A DNA stretch of 64,000 nt from Stakelama saccharophila (GTDB lineage Bacteria; Pseudomonadota; Alphaproteobacteria; Sphingomonadales; Sphingomonadaceae). How positions within the stretch are numbered: the stretch's first letter is position 1; the number at the start of each line of letters is the position of its first letter. Under the pieces are notes generated by a model, which was given only the letters and a program-made list of their open reading frames with translations, did no database searches and was not told the origin of the DNA. The translations under genes were made by a program, and so were the position numbers. The DNA is taken from the NCBI RefSeq assembly GCF_032229225.1, contig NZ_CP135076.1, positions 372,001 to 436,000 on the forward strand. The letters run 5' to 3'. Below are positions 9,033 to 18,185 of this stretch, piece by piece.

Positions 9033-9212
9033 CTACAGCTTGCGCGCTTCTTCCACCAGCATCACCGGAATGCCGTCCCGGATCGGATAGGCGAGGCCGG
9101 CGCGCTCCGAAATCAGTTCCCCGGCTTCGCGGTCATGGCGCAGCGGCGTTCGCGTGACCGGGCAGACGAGCACTGCCAGCAAGCGGGGATCGGGTTCGCG
9201 CCGGTCCGTCAC
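9033..9212 (-). CDS. Trm112-like small protein (UPF0434 type)
   Basis: A 59-residue protein starting at GTG 9212 and overlapping the stop of the LON-domain gene by 4 bases (GTGA). It reads [14 protein letters not shown] near the N-terminus and [19 protein letters not shown] at the C-terminus, the pattern of bacterial Trm112-like proteins (LAC P..K..L ... [11 protein letters not shown]). Only one Cys is present, so the zinc site of eukaryotic Trm112 is not conserved. In bacteria the partner is unknown; the family is thought to bind methyltransferases. The overlap and shared strand make it the third gene of the thioredoxin/LON operon. It is easily missed because of its length and GTG start. Confidence 0.82.
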   Translation of the reverse strand: MTDRREPDPRLLAVLVCPVTRTPLRHDREAGELISERAGLAYPIRDGIPVMLVEEARKL

Positions 9213-9820
9213 TGCAACGTCCCCGCTTCGTCGTCGCCGTGCCGACCGAAGAACTGCATCAACTGAATGATCAGTTCGGACCGGCGCTCTAGCGTGTCGA
9301 CTTCCAGCAGCGCCTGTTTCGAGGCAATGTCGAACGGCGCGATCTGCGCGATGCCGTTGACGAGGCTTTCGTCGTCGAGGCGCGACACCGCTTCCCAGTC
9401 GACGGCATAGCCCTGCGCGTCGGCAAACCGCCGCGCCTCGATCTCAAGCGCCGAGCGTTCGGCGAGCGCCAGCGTCTCGTCCCGGGGCGTATCGATCAAT
9501 TCCGCCTCGACCTGCCGGAACGGCGTGGTGACGTCAAGTTCGCGCGCGATGACGAAGCGGGATACGCCTTCCAGGACGATATCGAAGCGGCCGTCGTCCA
9601 GCGCCTCGACCTCGATGATCTGGCCTACACAGCCCATCCGAAACAGCTCCGGCCGGTCGCCGGACCCGCGCGGCTGGACCATGCCGATGCGACGGTCGCG
9701 GGCAAGTGCGTCACGCGTCATCGCTCGGTAGCGCGATTCGAAGATGTGGAGCGGCAGATGCATTCGGGGGAAGAGCAGCGCACCTCCCACTGGAAAGACC
9801 GAGATCCGCGTCGTCGTCAT
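9209..9820 (-). CDS. LON peptidase substrate-binding domain protein
   Basis: A 203-residue protein with the N-terminal LON (PUA-like) domain only: [30 protein letters not shown], then [36 protein letters not shown]. There is no AAA+ or protease domain, so it is a stand-alone substrate-binding module. Its partner is unknown. The ATG at 9820 overlaps the stop of the upstream YbbN-like gene (ATGA), and its own stop overlaps the Trm112-like gene, giving a tightly coupled three-gene unit that is widely conserved in alphaproteobacteria. Confidence 0.9.
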   Translation of the reverse strand: MTTTRISVFPVGGALLFPRMHLPLHIFESRYRAMTRDALARDRRIGMVQPRGSGDRPELFRMGCVGQIIEVEALDDGRFDIVLEGVSRFVIARELDVTTPFRQVEAELIDTPRDETLALAERSALEIEARRFADAQGYAVDWEAVSRLDDESLVNGIAQIAPFDIASKQALLEVDTLERRSELIIQLMQFFGRHGDDEAGTLQ

Positions 9821-10731
9821 CCGAACAGGATTTGGGAAAGGCGACGCCGCTGCGCCGCCACCCACGCATCCTCAAGCCCGACCACTTCGAACAGTTTCAG
9901 GAGCTGTTGCCGCGCTGCGCCTTCCTTCCAGTCGCGATCGGCGGCGATGATGTGCAGCAGGTTGTCGGCCGCCGCCTCGCGCGCACCGTTCGCCATCTGC
10001 GCATTGGCGAGGCGGTAGCGTGCTTCATGGTCGTCGGGGGTCGCCTCCACCGCGCGTTCCAGCCCGGAAATATCCTCGACAGGACCGGCGTCCCTGGCCA
10101 GAGCCAGGGCGGAGCGGGCGCGCTCCGCCTCCGGCGTATCCGCAATGTCCTGGGGCAGGGCGTCGAGCGCGGCCTGCGCCTCGTCGGGACGCCCCGCCGC
10201 CACGAGGGCGCGGATCACGCCGGCATGGGCGGCTGCCTGATCGGGGGCGATCTCGACGATCTGTGCGAAGATCGACAGCGCCCGCTCGGCATCGCCGCCG
10301 TCCAGGACTTCCTCGCCCATCGCCAGCATCGGCGCGACGTCCGGCGCCTGATCGTTTCCGTCGCCCGCCTCGACGGGCAATTGCTGTAGGACCTGATCCA
10401 GCAGCGTCTTCAATTGCGATTCGGTTCGCGCCTGGCCGAGATCGGCGACGAGTTGCCCCTGGAACATGGCATAGACGGTGGGGATCGACTGCACCTGGAA
10501 TTGCGACGCGATGAACTTGTCCTTGTCGACGTCGATCTTCGCCAGGACCACGCCCTTGTCGGCATAGTCGGCGGCGACCTTTTCCAGGATGGGTCCGAGC
10601 TGCTTGCACGGGCCGCACCATTCCGCCCAGAAGTCGAGGATCACGAGTTTGGTGCGCGATGGTTCGACGACGTCGCGTCGGAATGCCTCGACGGATTCCT
10701 TGTCGGCGGCGGTCATGCCCAGCGTGGCCAA
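9817..10731 (-). CDS. Thioredoxin-TPR co-chaperone, YbbN/CnoX-like
   Basis: 304 residues. The first ~110 form a thioredoxin fold with a canonical redox motif WCGPC at residues 38-42 (FWAEWCGPCKQLGPILEKV) and the cis-proline region VQSIPTVYAMF. The rest is a TPR-like helical part (LDGGDAERALSIFAQIVEIAPDQAAAHAG and repeats). E. coli CnoX/YbbN has lost redox activity, whereas this copy keeps both active-site cysteines. That would allow both holdase and thiol-transfer roles, as in alphaproteobacterial homologues. It leads the LON/Trm112 operon. Confidence 0.9.
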   Translation of the reverse strand: MATLGMTAADKESVEAFRRDVVEPSRTKLVILDFWAEWCGPCKQLGPILEKVAADYADKGVVLAKIDVDKDKFIASQFQVQSIPTVYAMFQGQLVADLGQARTESQLKTLLDQVLQQLPVEAGDGNDQAPDVAPMLAMGEEVLDGGDAERALSIFAQIVEIAPDQAAAHAGVIRALVAAGRPDEAQAALDALPQDIADTPEAERARSALALARDAGPVEDISGLERAVEATPDDHEARYRLANAQMANGAREAAADNLLHIIAADRDWKEGAARQQLLKLFEVVGLEDAWVAAQRRRLSQILFG

Positions 10732-10910
10732 TGTCGTCTCCTCACTTTACGTAACCCTCAGGTCGATCAGGCAGGCAATGTGGGACTTGCCTTCACAGAG
10801 TCCAACCCCTTTCACAGAGCGGCGATAAGGGGCTTGTACTGCCGCAAACCGGGTGCTAGAGGGCGCCGCCTCGACAGCGCACAACTCCGTTGCGCATGTC
10901 TTTCGCCAGA

Positions 10911-10985
10911 GCGGGCGTAGCTCAGGGGTAGAGCACAACCTTGCCAAGGTTGGGGTCGAGGGTTCGAATCCCTTCGCCCGCTCCA
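10911..10985 (+). tRNA. tRNA-Gly(GCC)
   Basis: A 75-base cloverleaf with CCA encoded. The acceptor stem is gcgggcg / cgcccgc; the D arm contains agctcaggggtagagc; the anticodon loop is ttgccaa with GCC at 10943-10945; the T arm is gaggg-ttcgaat-ccctt. It is a standard glycine tRNA. A degraded glycosyltransferase piece starts about 65 bases beyond its 3' end, but I see no integrase or repeated tRNA tail. Confidence 0.97.
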
Positions 10986-11009
10986 GTTTTTCCAAGAAAA
11001 TTATACGGC

Positions 11010-11200
11010 GTTGTACGGCGCGGGAACGATGCCGTCGAGCCGGGTGCTCGTCATGCTGTCGAGCGTGGCAACAGCGTGACGTCCACGCCGCGTTCGATCA
11101 GCGCCGCGGTCAGCAGGCTAGTGACGAGTTCCCACGGGCCATAGTGGCGCGGCGGCGTGCAGTGGATGATGAACACGCAGGACGGGATCGCCGATGCCAT
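11010..11200 (-). pseudogene. Glycosyltransferase N-terminal fragment, frameshifted
   Basis: From the ATG at 11200 the minus strand reads a 49-codon piece with IIHCTPPRHYGPWELVTSLL and ERGVDVTLLP, ending at a TGA at 11051. In another frame the homology continues as ATLDSMTSTRLDGIVPAPY, then stops at about 11010. Put together, this is the first ~65 residues of a family-4 type glycosyltransferase (nucleotide-sugar glycosyltransferases begin with a Rossmann strand, then a P-x-YG-x-WE-x-V segment, then DVTLFAT-x-DS). A single-base shift breaks the frame near the LFAT position, and the rest of the gene is gone. It is the only recognisable content of the spacer between tRNA-Gly and the GH9 gene. 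Confidence 0.7.
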
Positions 11201-11283
11201 CCGCGGCTATCGCGCGGCGAATTCGGCGCCCCGGCGGCCAGGGATGCGGGCTGCCAGGGCGGTCGGCAACCTCTGCCCCGTCC

Positions 11284-13848
11284 TCAGTCGCGCCTCGTGT
11301 CGTACCGCGCGTCGTTAATCGCCGCGGCGGCGTTGGTCAGTTCGATGAACGCCGCGCCTTCGGAGGTGACATATTCGTTCTCGCCCCAGAAGAAGGGCCA
11401 GTCCTCGTGATTTTCGGGGAAGCCGGGCTTGATGATCAGCGCGCCCGGCACGACGCCGCCGGCGATGAAGCTGAAGTCCGCGCGGTTGTTGCCATAGGCG
11501 ACCTCCTTCGACCGCGAACCGACGCCGGATACGAAGGAGATGTCCGATCCCGGATGGTTGCCGAGCAGGAAGGCCAGGCTCCGGAACACCGGGTCGGCGG
11601 GCACGATATCGGGAAAGGCCCGGTGCAGCGCATAGGCGGTCAGGCCATAGCGCTGGACCGCGCCGCTGCCCGCCCAGCCGCCGGTCGTGACCGGCACGCC
11701 GTAGGGATTGTCCTTCTGCAGCGCGGCGCTCTGTTCCTGCCAGGCCTGCACCGCGGGAATCATGGCCTCGCGGTAGGTGGCGGGCATATAGGGAATCGCC
11801 TCCGCCGCGGTGACGGCGCTGGCTGTGAAGGAGTCGGCAATGGTGGGCCACAGCGCCTGGATGCGCTCGGCATATTCGGACTTGCGCGTCGCCTTGAGCA
11901 GTTCGACCGCGGCGGCGAATTCCTCTGCGTTGAGCGGGCCGCCCGTGGTGTTGCCGTGGCGGAACTCGTCGGGCGCGTGGCTATGCTCGTCGCGCCAGAC
12001 CCGTTCGGCGATCGTGAGCGCCTTGCCCGCGAGCGCGTCGTCGAACCCCTTGAGCGCGCGCGACGCGGCGGCCAGCCCGGCGGCCGATCCATAGTCGAGC
12101 GCCGATGCCTTGCTGGTGAAGGCCCAGCGATCGTCGGGCGTGCCGCTGCGGCCGTCCTTTACGTCATAGGGTTCGAGCGACGGATCGTAGCTATAGCCGT
12201 CGGTCTTGCTCGCGGCGTCGCCGAGATGGGTATACTGGCCGACATCGGGTGCGACGATGCCGTTGATCGCATGACCGACCGCGTCGAACTGGGCGACGAG
12301 TTGCAATGTGCCGTGGCGGATCTGCTGCAACAGATCTGGGGCACCATCAGGCACGTGCATCTCGACGCGGCGCGTCCGCTCGTCGACGCTGGTCGTATCG
12401 CGCTTCGGCGCGAACCGTTCCCAGGCGCGGACCATCGAGCGCACCACGCCATATTGCGTCTGGGTGCGGATGTCGAAATCGCCGGCGTCGAACCAGCCGC
12501 CGACGTTCAGGCCGGGGATATGCTCGCCGGGCGCGAAGTCGGTATCGGTGGTCGGCCCCTGGGCATAGAGGTCGAGATGCTCGTGATCGACCGGTGCCTG
12601 CCGCGCATCGTCCATGTGCGCCGCCCCGTGCCAGACCCGGTAGGCTTCGTTGACGAACATATGGTCCATGGCGACGGGGAAATAGATGTCGAGCGTCGGG
12701 TGCCAGGCATCGGCATAGAGGTCGTCGGCGATGCGGAAGGGCGCGGTCCGGCTGTCGCCATATTCCAGCACGTAAAGGCCGGGCGTGCGCACGTCGGAAA
12801 AGTCGAATCGCAGATAGTGGTAGCGCAGATAGTCGCCCCAGTCGGATGGCCGGGCGGTGCGCACCGGCGCCTCGTCGCCCGTGGCGGTCACGCGCAGCAG
12901 GCGCGCCTCGGGCCGGCGCGTATCGCCGCGATCCAGTTCGATGGTCGCGACCTTGGTCTGGGACGGCGTATAGCCGAGCTGCGAATGGCCGATCACCGGC
13001 GTGCGCAGCCATCCCGGCACACTGTTCGGCGTCACCGTCCATTGCAGCACCGTGCCGGTCTTGCCCGCGGGCAGCAGCGATCGAAGCACGAACCAACCAT
13101 TCTGCGCCTGGTTGCGGCCGTCATAAAGCATGACCGGACGGTCGGAACGGATATGCACGCGGCGCGCCGGATCGGACGGGGCCAGCACGAAATCGCTGCC
13201 CGTCGCCATCGGCAGCGGCTCCGCGCCGGGGCCGTCGCTGCGCCCGCTGGCGGGATTGCGCTTGGCGGTACGCTCCATCGCGCTTGCCGGATAGAGCGGG
13301 AAACCGCCCGCCTTGCCATCGGCGAGATAGCTTTTGTGGAAATAGGCAGCAGGCAGGAATTCGAGGTTGAAGCCCGCCTTTCCCGCCAGAGCGGCGGGCA
13401 GCGCCTCGGGCAGCCGCACGCTCAGCAGGATCGAACCGCCCCTCGGCTCGGCGCGGATGACATAGCGGAAATGCTGATCGGGATATTCGAGTTCGGCCTC
13501 GATCACGCCGGTCGCCGTATCGACGCGCCGGTCGACCAGGCGCCCGATCGCGTCCCATTGGCCTGGCGTGGCGGAGAGGCGGACATCGCCGTTGGTGGCG
13601 ATGCGCTCACCCTGTTCGATGATCTCGATGCCGCTGATCTTCGAATCCGCGAAGAGACCGTCATACCAGTTGCTGAATACCAGCACGTTGACGGCGGGCG
13701 CGGTATAATAGTCGGCGGTGAGCCGAATTCCGGCAGATGGTCCGGCCTGCCGCGCGGCGGATTCGGGGGCGGAACGGGCCGGCAGCGCTGTCGCGGCCGC
13801 CATCGCGATCATGGAAAGCACGGCGATTCGGATGGGGCGGTTGGGCAT
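11284..13848 (-). CDS. Glycoside hydrolase family 9 (cellulase-like), secreted
   Basis: An 854-residue protein with a signal peptide (IRIAVLSMIAMAAATALPARSA). The first ~280 residues have no domain I recognise. Next comes the cellulase N-terminal Ig-like region (VIGHSQLGYTPSQTKVATIE ... GLYVLEYGDSRTAPFRIADDLY). The (alpha/alpha)6 catalytic domain follows with GGWFDAGDFDIRT, where the DAGD aspartates provide the catalytic base, and the C-terminal WGENEYVTSEGAAFIELTNA, where the Glu of ENEY is the expected acid. GH9 enzymes cut beta-glucans by inversion; the exact substrate is not readable. I use the ATG at 13848 (MPNRPIR) because it starts the signal peptide. It diverges from the TonB receptor across 247 bases and probably shares its regulation. 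Confidence 0.88.
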   Translation of the reverse strand: MPNRPIRIAVLSMIAMAAATALPARSAPESAARQAGPSAGIRLTADYYTAPAVNVLVFSNWYDGLFADSKISGIEIIEQGERIATNGDVRLSATPGQWDAIGRLVDRRVDTATGVIEAELEYPDQHFRYVIRAEPRGGSILLSVRLPEALPAALAGKAGFNLEFLPAAYFHKSYLADGKAGGFPLYPASAMERTAKRNPASGRSDGPGAEPLPMATGSDFVLAPSDPARRVHIRSDRPVMLYDGRNQAQNGWFVLRSLLPAGKTGTVLQWTVTPNSVPGWLRTPVIGHSQLGYTPSQTKVATIELDRGDTRRPEARLLRVTATGDEAPVRTARPSDWGDYLRYHYLRFDFSDVRTPGLYVLEYGDSRTAPFRIADDLYADAWHPTLDIYFPVAMDHMFVNEAYRVWHGAAHMDDARQAPVDHEHLDLYAQGPTTDTDFAPGEHIPGLNVGGWFDAGDFDIRTQTQYGVVRSMVRAWERFAPKRDTTSVDERTRRVEMHVPDGAPDLLQQIRHGTLQLVAQFDAVGHAINGIVAPDVGQYTHLGDAASKTDGYSYDPSLEPYDVKDGRSGTPDDRWAFTSKASALDYGSAAGLAAASRALKGFDDALAGKALTIAERVWRDEHSHAPDEFRHGNTTGGPLNAEEFAAAVELLKATRKSEYAERIQALWPTIADSFTASAVTAAEAIPYMPATYREAMIPAVQAWQEQSAALQKDNPYGVPVTTGGWAGSGAVQRYGLTAYALHRAFPDIVPADPVFRSLAFLLGNHPGSDISFVSGVGSRSKEVAYGNNRADFSFIAGGVVPGALIIKPGFPENHEDWPFFWGENEYVTSEGAAFIELTNAAAAINDARYDTRRD

Positions 13849-13869
13849 GTGTCCTCTCCAATATTCTTT

Positions 13870-13883
13870 TGATCGCGCTAACA
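13870..13883 (-). promoter_or_regulatory. LacI-type operator candidate at the GH9 start
   Basis: The + strand reads tgatcgcgctaaca, 22 bases upstream of the GH9 start. It matches 12 of 14 positions of the xyl-box-like sequence TGGTAGCGCTAACA recalled from Caulobacter and Xanthomonas, with a central CG typical of LacI-family sites. The position would block transcription or early elongation. Confidence 0.45.
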
Positions 13884-13999
13884 CCTAAGCTGAGCGGCGG
13901 ACAGCGGTAAAGACCGGTCGAACTCGTCGACGCTGAAGGAAATGTACGCGAATCGACGGGTCCACTGGAAGTTTCTTGCGGGTTTCGGTGTCGACTTGC

Positions 14000-14032
14000 T
14001 TGACAATGCGCGCAGTGCTGATACCGCTACCA
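14000..14032 (+). promoter_or_regulatory. Promoter with overlapping LacI-type operator for the TonB receptor
   Basis: A consensus -35 hexamer TTGACA lies at 14000-14005. At 14019-14032, where the -10 would be, lies tgataccgctacca, which fits TGNTANCGNTANCA at every specified position. With its flanks (gctg...cagc) it is 14/18 symmetric around a central CG. A LacI-family repressor bound there would cover the promoter. No LacI gene is in the window. Confidence 0.6.
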
Positions 14033-14095
14033 GCAGGTCGCGTACAGACGATCACCAATAGGCGATGCTGGACATCGCGAGCAAAAAGGGGATGG

Positions 14096-17000
14096 ATGAT
14101 GGGCACTTCTTACAGCCGCACTATATCTCGCGCGGGCGCCGGCCGTTCGGCACGGGCCACGCTGTTCGTCGGCGCATCCGCGCTGGCGATAGGGGCGTTC
14201 GCGGCACCGGCCTGGGCGCAGGACAATGCCGGGGAAGATCCCGCGGCCGGCGCTCAAGCGACCGGTCAGTCCGGGGCGTCCGCCACGCCGCAGGAGGCGG
14301 AGACCCCACCAAACGAGATCGTCGTCACCGGCATCCGCGCCAGCCTTGAGCGCTCGATCGCCATCAAGCGGAATTCGAGCGGCGTGGTCGACGCGATCGC
14401 CGCCGAGGATATCGGCAAATTTCCCGACGCCAACCTCGCCGAATCGCTGCAGCGCATCACCGGCGTCGCGATCGATCGCACAAACGGCGAAGGATCGCTG
14501 GTCACCGTTCGCGGTTTCGGTCCGCAGTATAACCTCGTGACCCTCAACGGCCGCACGTTGGCATCTTCCAATGTCGGTGTCGTCGGCGGTGACGAAAATG
14601 CGGATTTCGCTCAGGGGGCGAGCCGCTCGTTCGATTTTTCCAATCTCGCTTCCGAAGGCGTGCGGACCCTGGAAGTCTATAAGACGGGCCGCGCGGCCAT
14701 TCCTTCGGGCGGCATCGGCGCGACAATCAACATCGTCAGCCGCAAACCGCTGGACACCGGTGATACGGGTCTGACCGGCAGCATCGGCGCCAAGGCGGTG
14801 TACGACACCAGTGTCGATGGCTGTCTCGACTGCGGATCGCATATCACACCGGAAGTTTCGGGCGTGCTAAGCTGGGCCGATCCGAGCGACACCTTCGGCA
14901 TCGGCCTCTTTGGCAGCTATCAGAAACGCAATTTCACCTCGGTCAGCGCGACTTCGAACGCCTGGAACATCCAGCCCTATAGCGAATTCCTGACTGGCGG
15001 GTTCGTCGAGGACGATGGCTCGACGGTGATCGAGAATGCGCCAAGCGATCCCGATACCCTGGTCGCCGTTCCCAACGACAGCCGCTATCACTATGCCGAG
15101 GGCAGCCGCGAGCGGATCAACGGACAGCTCGTCCTGCAATATCGGCCGAGCGATTCGCTTCTGCTGACCGCCGACGCGCTTTACGCCGAACAGTCGCAGG
15201 ACGAGGTGCGGTCGGATCACAGCAACTGGTTCAGCCGCCCCTTCGATCAGGTCACGTTCGGCGGCAACGACATCGTCCCGACCACGGTCTATCTGCATGA
15301 AACCCTGAACGGCGTGAAGGACGAGGGTTTCGAGATGCAGCACCGCGCCGAGAAGAATCGGCTGCAGGACTACGGTCTCAACGCGCAATATGAACTCACC
15401 GACAATTTCTCCGTCAACGTCGATGGTCACTTTTCGAAGTCGACAAGCCGACCGGACAATCCCAATGGCGTAAGTTCGACGCTGGTCGGTCTGGCTGCCA
15501 ATGTCGTCCACGCGCACTCGGTCGATTACAGCGGCGATATTCCCATTCAGGACGTGGAATTCGGCTCGAACCCGCTCTCGCTAGACACGCTCGGTTCCCA
15601 AATCGCGCGTACCGTGGCGTCGGCCCAGGAGCAGAAAGTCAAGGAAGTCCGTGCCGATTTCGGCTGGGATCTCGGTGAGGGCAGTCGGTTCGATTTCGGC
15701 GGCGAGTATCGCGATTCGAACATGCACCAGACGCGGGTTCAGACGCAGCAGACCCTCGGCGACTGGGGTATCGTCAATCCGGGCGACGTCGAAGCGCTTG
15801 CGCCGGGGGCGACCCAGACCTTCTGCCTGGTGTGCAAATTCGACGATTTCGGCCCGGTGCCCGATCCCGAATCGCAAACGGCCTTCCGCGCCGACGCATC
15901 CGAACTCTACTCGATCCTGTCGCCTTATTACACGGATCAGGGCAATGCGATCGGCCAAACCTCCAATGAGGACAATCGGGTCAAGGAAAAGATATGGGCC
16001 GCGTACGGACAGGTTACCTGGGACGGTCAGATCGCCGGTCGCGACGCCAATCTTGTCGCCGGCGTGCGGTACGAACATACCAAGACGACCTCGACCTCGC
16101 TGATCACCGTGCCGCAGTCGATCACCTGGGTGTCGGATAACGACTTCACGGTCGTACTTTCGGGTGAGAGCAATCCCCTTACCGCTACCGGAAGCTACGA
16201 CAACATCCTTCCGTCGATCGATTTCAGGATCGAGCCGGCTGAGAATCTGGTTACGCGCTTCTCGTTCAGCAAGACGATCGCGCGCCCGGGCTATGCCAAT
16301 CTGTTCTCGTCGACCACCGTCGGCGGGCCGCCACGCCCCACCTATAACGGCGGCGTTCCGACTGCCAACCGCGGAAATGCGAATTTGGACCCGCTGAGTT
16401 CGGACAATTTCGACGTTTCTGCGGAATATTATTTCAAGCCGGACAGCTATATCTCGCTCGGCTTCTTCGACAAACGGGTGCACAACTTCGTCGGCACCGG
16501 CCAGGTCACCAATAGCCTGTTCGGTCTGCGCGATCCCAGTTCGGGCGAGGCGGGCAGCCAGTCGGGAGAAGCCGTCGGCGCCTTGCAGAACTTGGGTGCC
16601 ACGGTCAGCGACGCCAACCTGTTCGTGATGACCACGCTCATCAACCAGTTGGGATCGGTCGATGCAGCGGTCGCCGAATATACGGATCCGTCGCACTATG
16701 ATCCAGCCACGCACGAGCTGGATGCCGATTACGTCAACAACGATATCAACAGCCGACCCGGCTATGACTTGCCCGGCAATCAGGACGATCCGCTGTACAA
16801 TTTCCAGATCTCGCAACCGATCAACAATCAGGATGCGGAGATTTACGGCTTCGAACTGGCCGGGCAGTATTTCTTCGGCAATACGGGTATCGGCGTCGCG
16901 GCTGCCTATACGCTGGTCCGCGGCGATATCGGCTTCGATATCGACGCCTCTCCCGACGAGGATCAGTTCGCGTTGCTCGGGCTCAGCGACACCTTCAACG

Positions 17001-17293
17001 CGACGCTGATTTACGACAAGAACGGCATTTCGGCGCGGTTGGCCTATAACTGGCGCGACAAGTATCTGTCCGCGCTCAACCGCGGGGCCGACCGCAACCC
17101 GGTGTTCACGGCGCCGTTCGGCCAACTCGATCTGAATATCAGCTACGACATCTCGCCGCACATCGCCGTGACGTTCGAAGGGATCAACCTGACCGAAGAA
17201 AATCTGCGGACCTATGGCCGCGATGAAACCCAGCTCTTCTACGCGCAGGAACTGGATCGCCGCTTCCGTTTCGGCGCCCGGTATCGCTTCTGA
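14096..17293 (+). CDS. TonB-dependent receptor, Caulobacter/Xanthomonas type (glycan uptake)
   Basis: About 1065 residues. The signal peptide contains TLFVGASALAIGAFAAPAWA. The plug domain starts with the signature EIVVTGIRASLERSIAIKR, then GVVDAIAAEDIGKFPDANLAESLQRITGVAID and VRGFGPQYNLVTLNGR. A ~900-residue barrel ends in FRFGARYRF. This N-terminal pattern marks the subfamily that imports plant-polysaccharide oligomers in Caulobacter, Xanthomonas and sphingomonads. The two ATGs at 14096/14099 sit behind aaaagggg, a good ribosome site. The divergent GH9 enzyme and a shared operator type suggest a beta-glucan-derived substrate. The SapC/cupin/halogenase genes follow behind a strong terminator. 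Confidence 0.93.
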   Translation: MMGTSYSRTISRAGAGRSARATLFVGASALAIGAFAAPAWAQDNAGEDPAAGAQATGQSGASATPQEAETPPNEIVVTGIRASLERSIAIKRNSSGVVDAIAAEDIGKFPDANLAESLQRITGVAIDRTNGEGSLVTVRGFGPQYNLVTLNGRTLASSNVGVVGGDENADFAQGASRSFDFSNLASEGVRTLEVYKTGRAAIPSGGIGATINIVSRKPLDTGDTGLTGSIGAKAVYDTSVDGCLDCGSHITPEVSGVLSWADPSDTFGIGLFGSYQKRNFTSVSATSNAWNIQPYSEFLTGGFVEDDGSTVIENAPSDPDTLVAVPNDSRYHYAEGSRERINGQLVLQYRPSDSLLLTADALYAEQSQDEVRSDHSNWFSRPFDQVTFGGNDIVPTTVYLHETLNGVKDEGFEMQHRAEKNRLQDYGLNAQYELTDNFSVNVDGHFSKSTSRPDNPNGVSSTLVGLAANVVHAHSVDYSGDIPIQDVEFGSNPLSLDTLGSQIARTVASAQEQKVKEVRADFGWDLGEGSRFDFGGEYRDSNMHQTRVQTQQTLGDWGIVNPGDVEALAPGATQTFCLVCKFDDFGPVPDPESQTAFRADASELYSILSPYYTDQGNAIGQTSNEDNRVKEKIWAAYGQVTWDGQIAGRDANLVAGVRYEHTKTTSTSLITVPQSITWVSDNDFTVVLSGESNPLTATGSYDNILPSIDFRIEPAENLVTRFSFSKTIARPGYANLFSSTTVGGPPRPTYNGGVPTANRGNANLDPLSSDNFDVSAEYYFKPDSYISLGFFDKRVHNFVGTGQVTNSLFGLRDPSSGEAGSQSGEAVGALQNLGATVSDANLFVMTTLINQLGSVDAAVAEYTDPSHYDPATHELDADYVNNDINSRPGYDLPGNQDDPLYNFQISQPINNQDAEIYGFELAGQYFFGNTGIGVAAAYTLVRGDIGFDIDASPDEDQFALLGLSDTFNATLIYDKNGISARLAYNWRDKYLSALNRGADRNPVFTAPFGQLDLNISYDISPHIAVTFEGINLTEENLRTYGRDETQLFYAQELDRRFRFGARYRF

Positions 17294-17314
17294 CGACGGA
17301 GTCCGACGAACAAG

Positions 17315-17355
17315 CGGGCAAGGCCACCGGTAACGGCGGCCTTGCCCGTTTATTT
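17315..17355 (+). terminator. Intrinsic terminator after the TonB receptor
   Basis: An 11-bp perfect stem cgggcaaggcc / ggccttgcccg with a 12-base loop, followed by TTTATTTG. It closes the receptor transcript, so expression of the downstream sapC operon needs read-through or its own promoter in 17356-17456. Confidence 0.85.
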
Positions 17356-17456
17356 GAGTCCGGCCGCGCCATCGCCTAGATTGTGCGCGGCGCGCTTCGC
17401 CTCCGGGCAAGCGAGTGTACCAGGGCGCGCATCCCAACGCTGGGGCATTATTGCCG

Positions 17457-18185
17457 ATGACCGAAACCGTACTTCTGAACAATGTCGATCATGCCGATAT
17501 AAGGGTCGACACCAGCCGTTCTGCCCGGTTCGGAGACAGCGTGAACCAGGTCGAGGTCCTGCCGACCGAATTCGAACTGGTGCAGCGCGAATATCCCATT
17601 TTCTTTCGCAAGGACTCCGAAGACGCGTATCAGGCCGTCGCCCTGCTCGGTTTCGACCGGGACGAGAATCTGTTCCTGGGCGAGCAGGGCTGGCGGGGCG
17701 ACTATGTCCCGGCGATCCTGGCGCGCGGTCCCTTTTCGATCGGTCTGTCGCGCACGGCCGGCGACACCGAGGCCACGCCCGAGCCGAAAATTCATATCGA
17801 TCTGGACGATCCACGGGTCGGCCGCGAAGAGGGCGAGCCGGTATTCCTCCCGCAAGGCGGCCTTTCGCCGTATCTCGAGCGAATGAGCGAGGTGCTGCGG
17901 CTCATCTATTCGGGCGTGGCGATGCGCGGCGCGATGTTCGAAGCCTTCGCGGCACACGACCTGATCGAACCGGCGACTGTCGAGATAGAGATCGATGATG
18001 CGCGGCGCTACAATCTGTCCGGCTATCACACCATCAACAAGGAACGGTTCGCGCAACTGGACGGTGCGGCGCTGGAGCAGTTGCAGCGCGCCGGCTTTCT
18101 GGGCGCCGCCTTTTTCGCGCTCGCCTCGCTCGGCAATATCCACCGCCTGATCGCACTGAAAAACCGCAAGCATCATGGCCAGTGA
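17457..18185 (+). CDS. SapC family protein
   Basis: 242 residues matching the SapC family: LLNNVDHADIRVDT near the N-terminus, NQVEVLPTEFELVQREYPIFFRKD, then ALLGFDRDENLFL, RGDYVPAILARGPFSIG and a C-terminal GFLGAAFFALASLGNIHRLIALKN. SapC was named from a Campylobacter surface-layer locus. In sphingomonads and Caulobacter it recurs beside TonB receptors and tryptophan halogenases, where its role is unknown. I use the ATG at 17457. The last 11 bases overlap the next gene, so the pair is co-translated. Confidence 0.88.
   Translation: MTETVLLNNVDHADIRVDTSRSARFGDSVNQVEVLPTEFELVQREYPIFFRKDSEDAYQAVALLGFDRDENLFLGEQGWRGDYVPAILARGPFSIGLSRTAGDTEATPEPKIHIDLDDPRVGREEGEPVFLPQGGLSPYLERMSEVLRLIYSGVAMRGAMFEAFAAHDLIEPATVEIEIDDARRYNLSGYHTINKERFAQLDGAALEQLQRAGFLGAAFFALASLGNIHRLIALKNRKHHGQ

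Noticed and set aside
10747..10995. Minus-strand frame encoding KGFEPSTPTLARLCSTPELRPL
   Set aside because: This is the well-known artefact of translating the antisense strand of a tRNA; the + strand is tRNA-Gly(GCC).
11201..11283. Further 5' part of the glycosyltransferase remnant
   Set aside because: I could not read any continuing homology upstream of 11200 in any frame.
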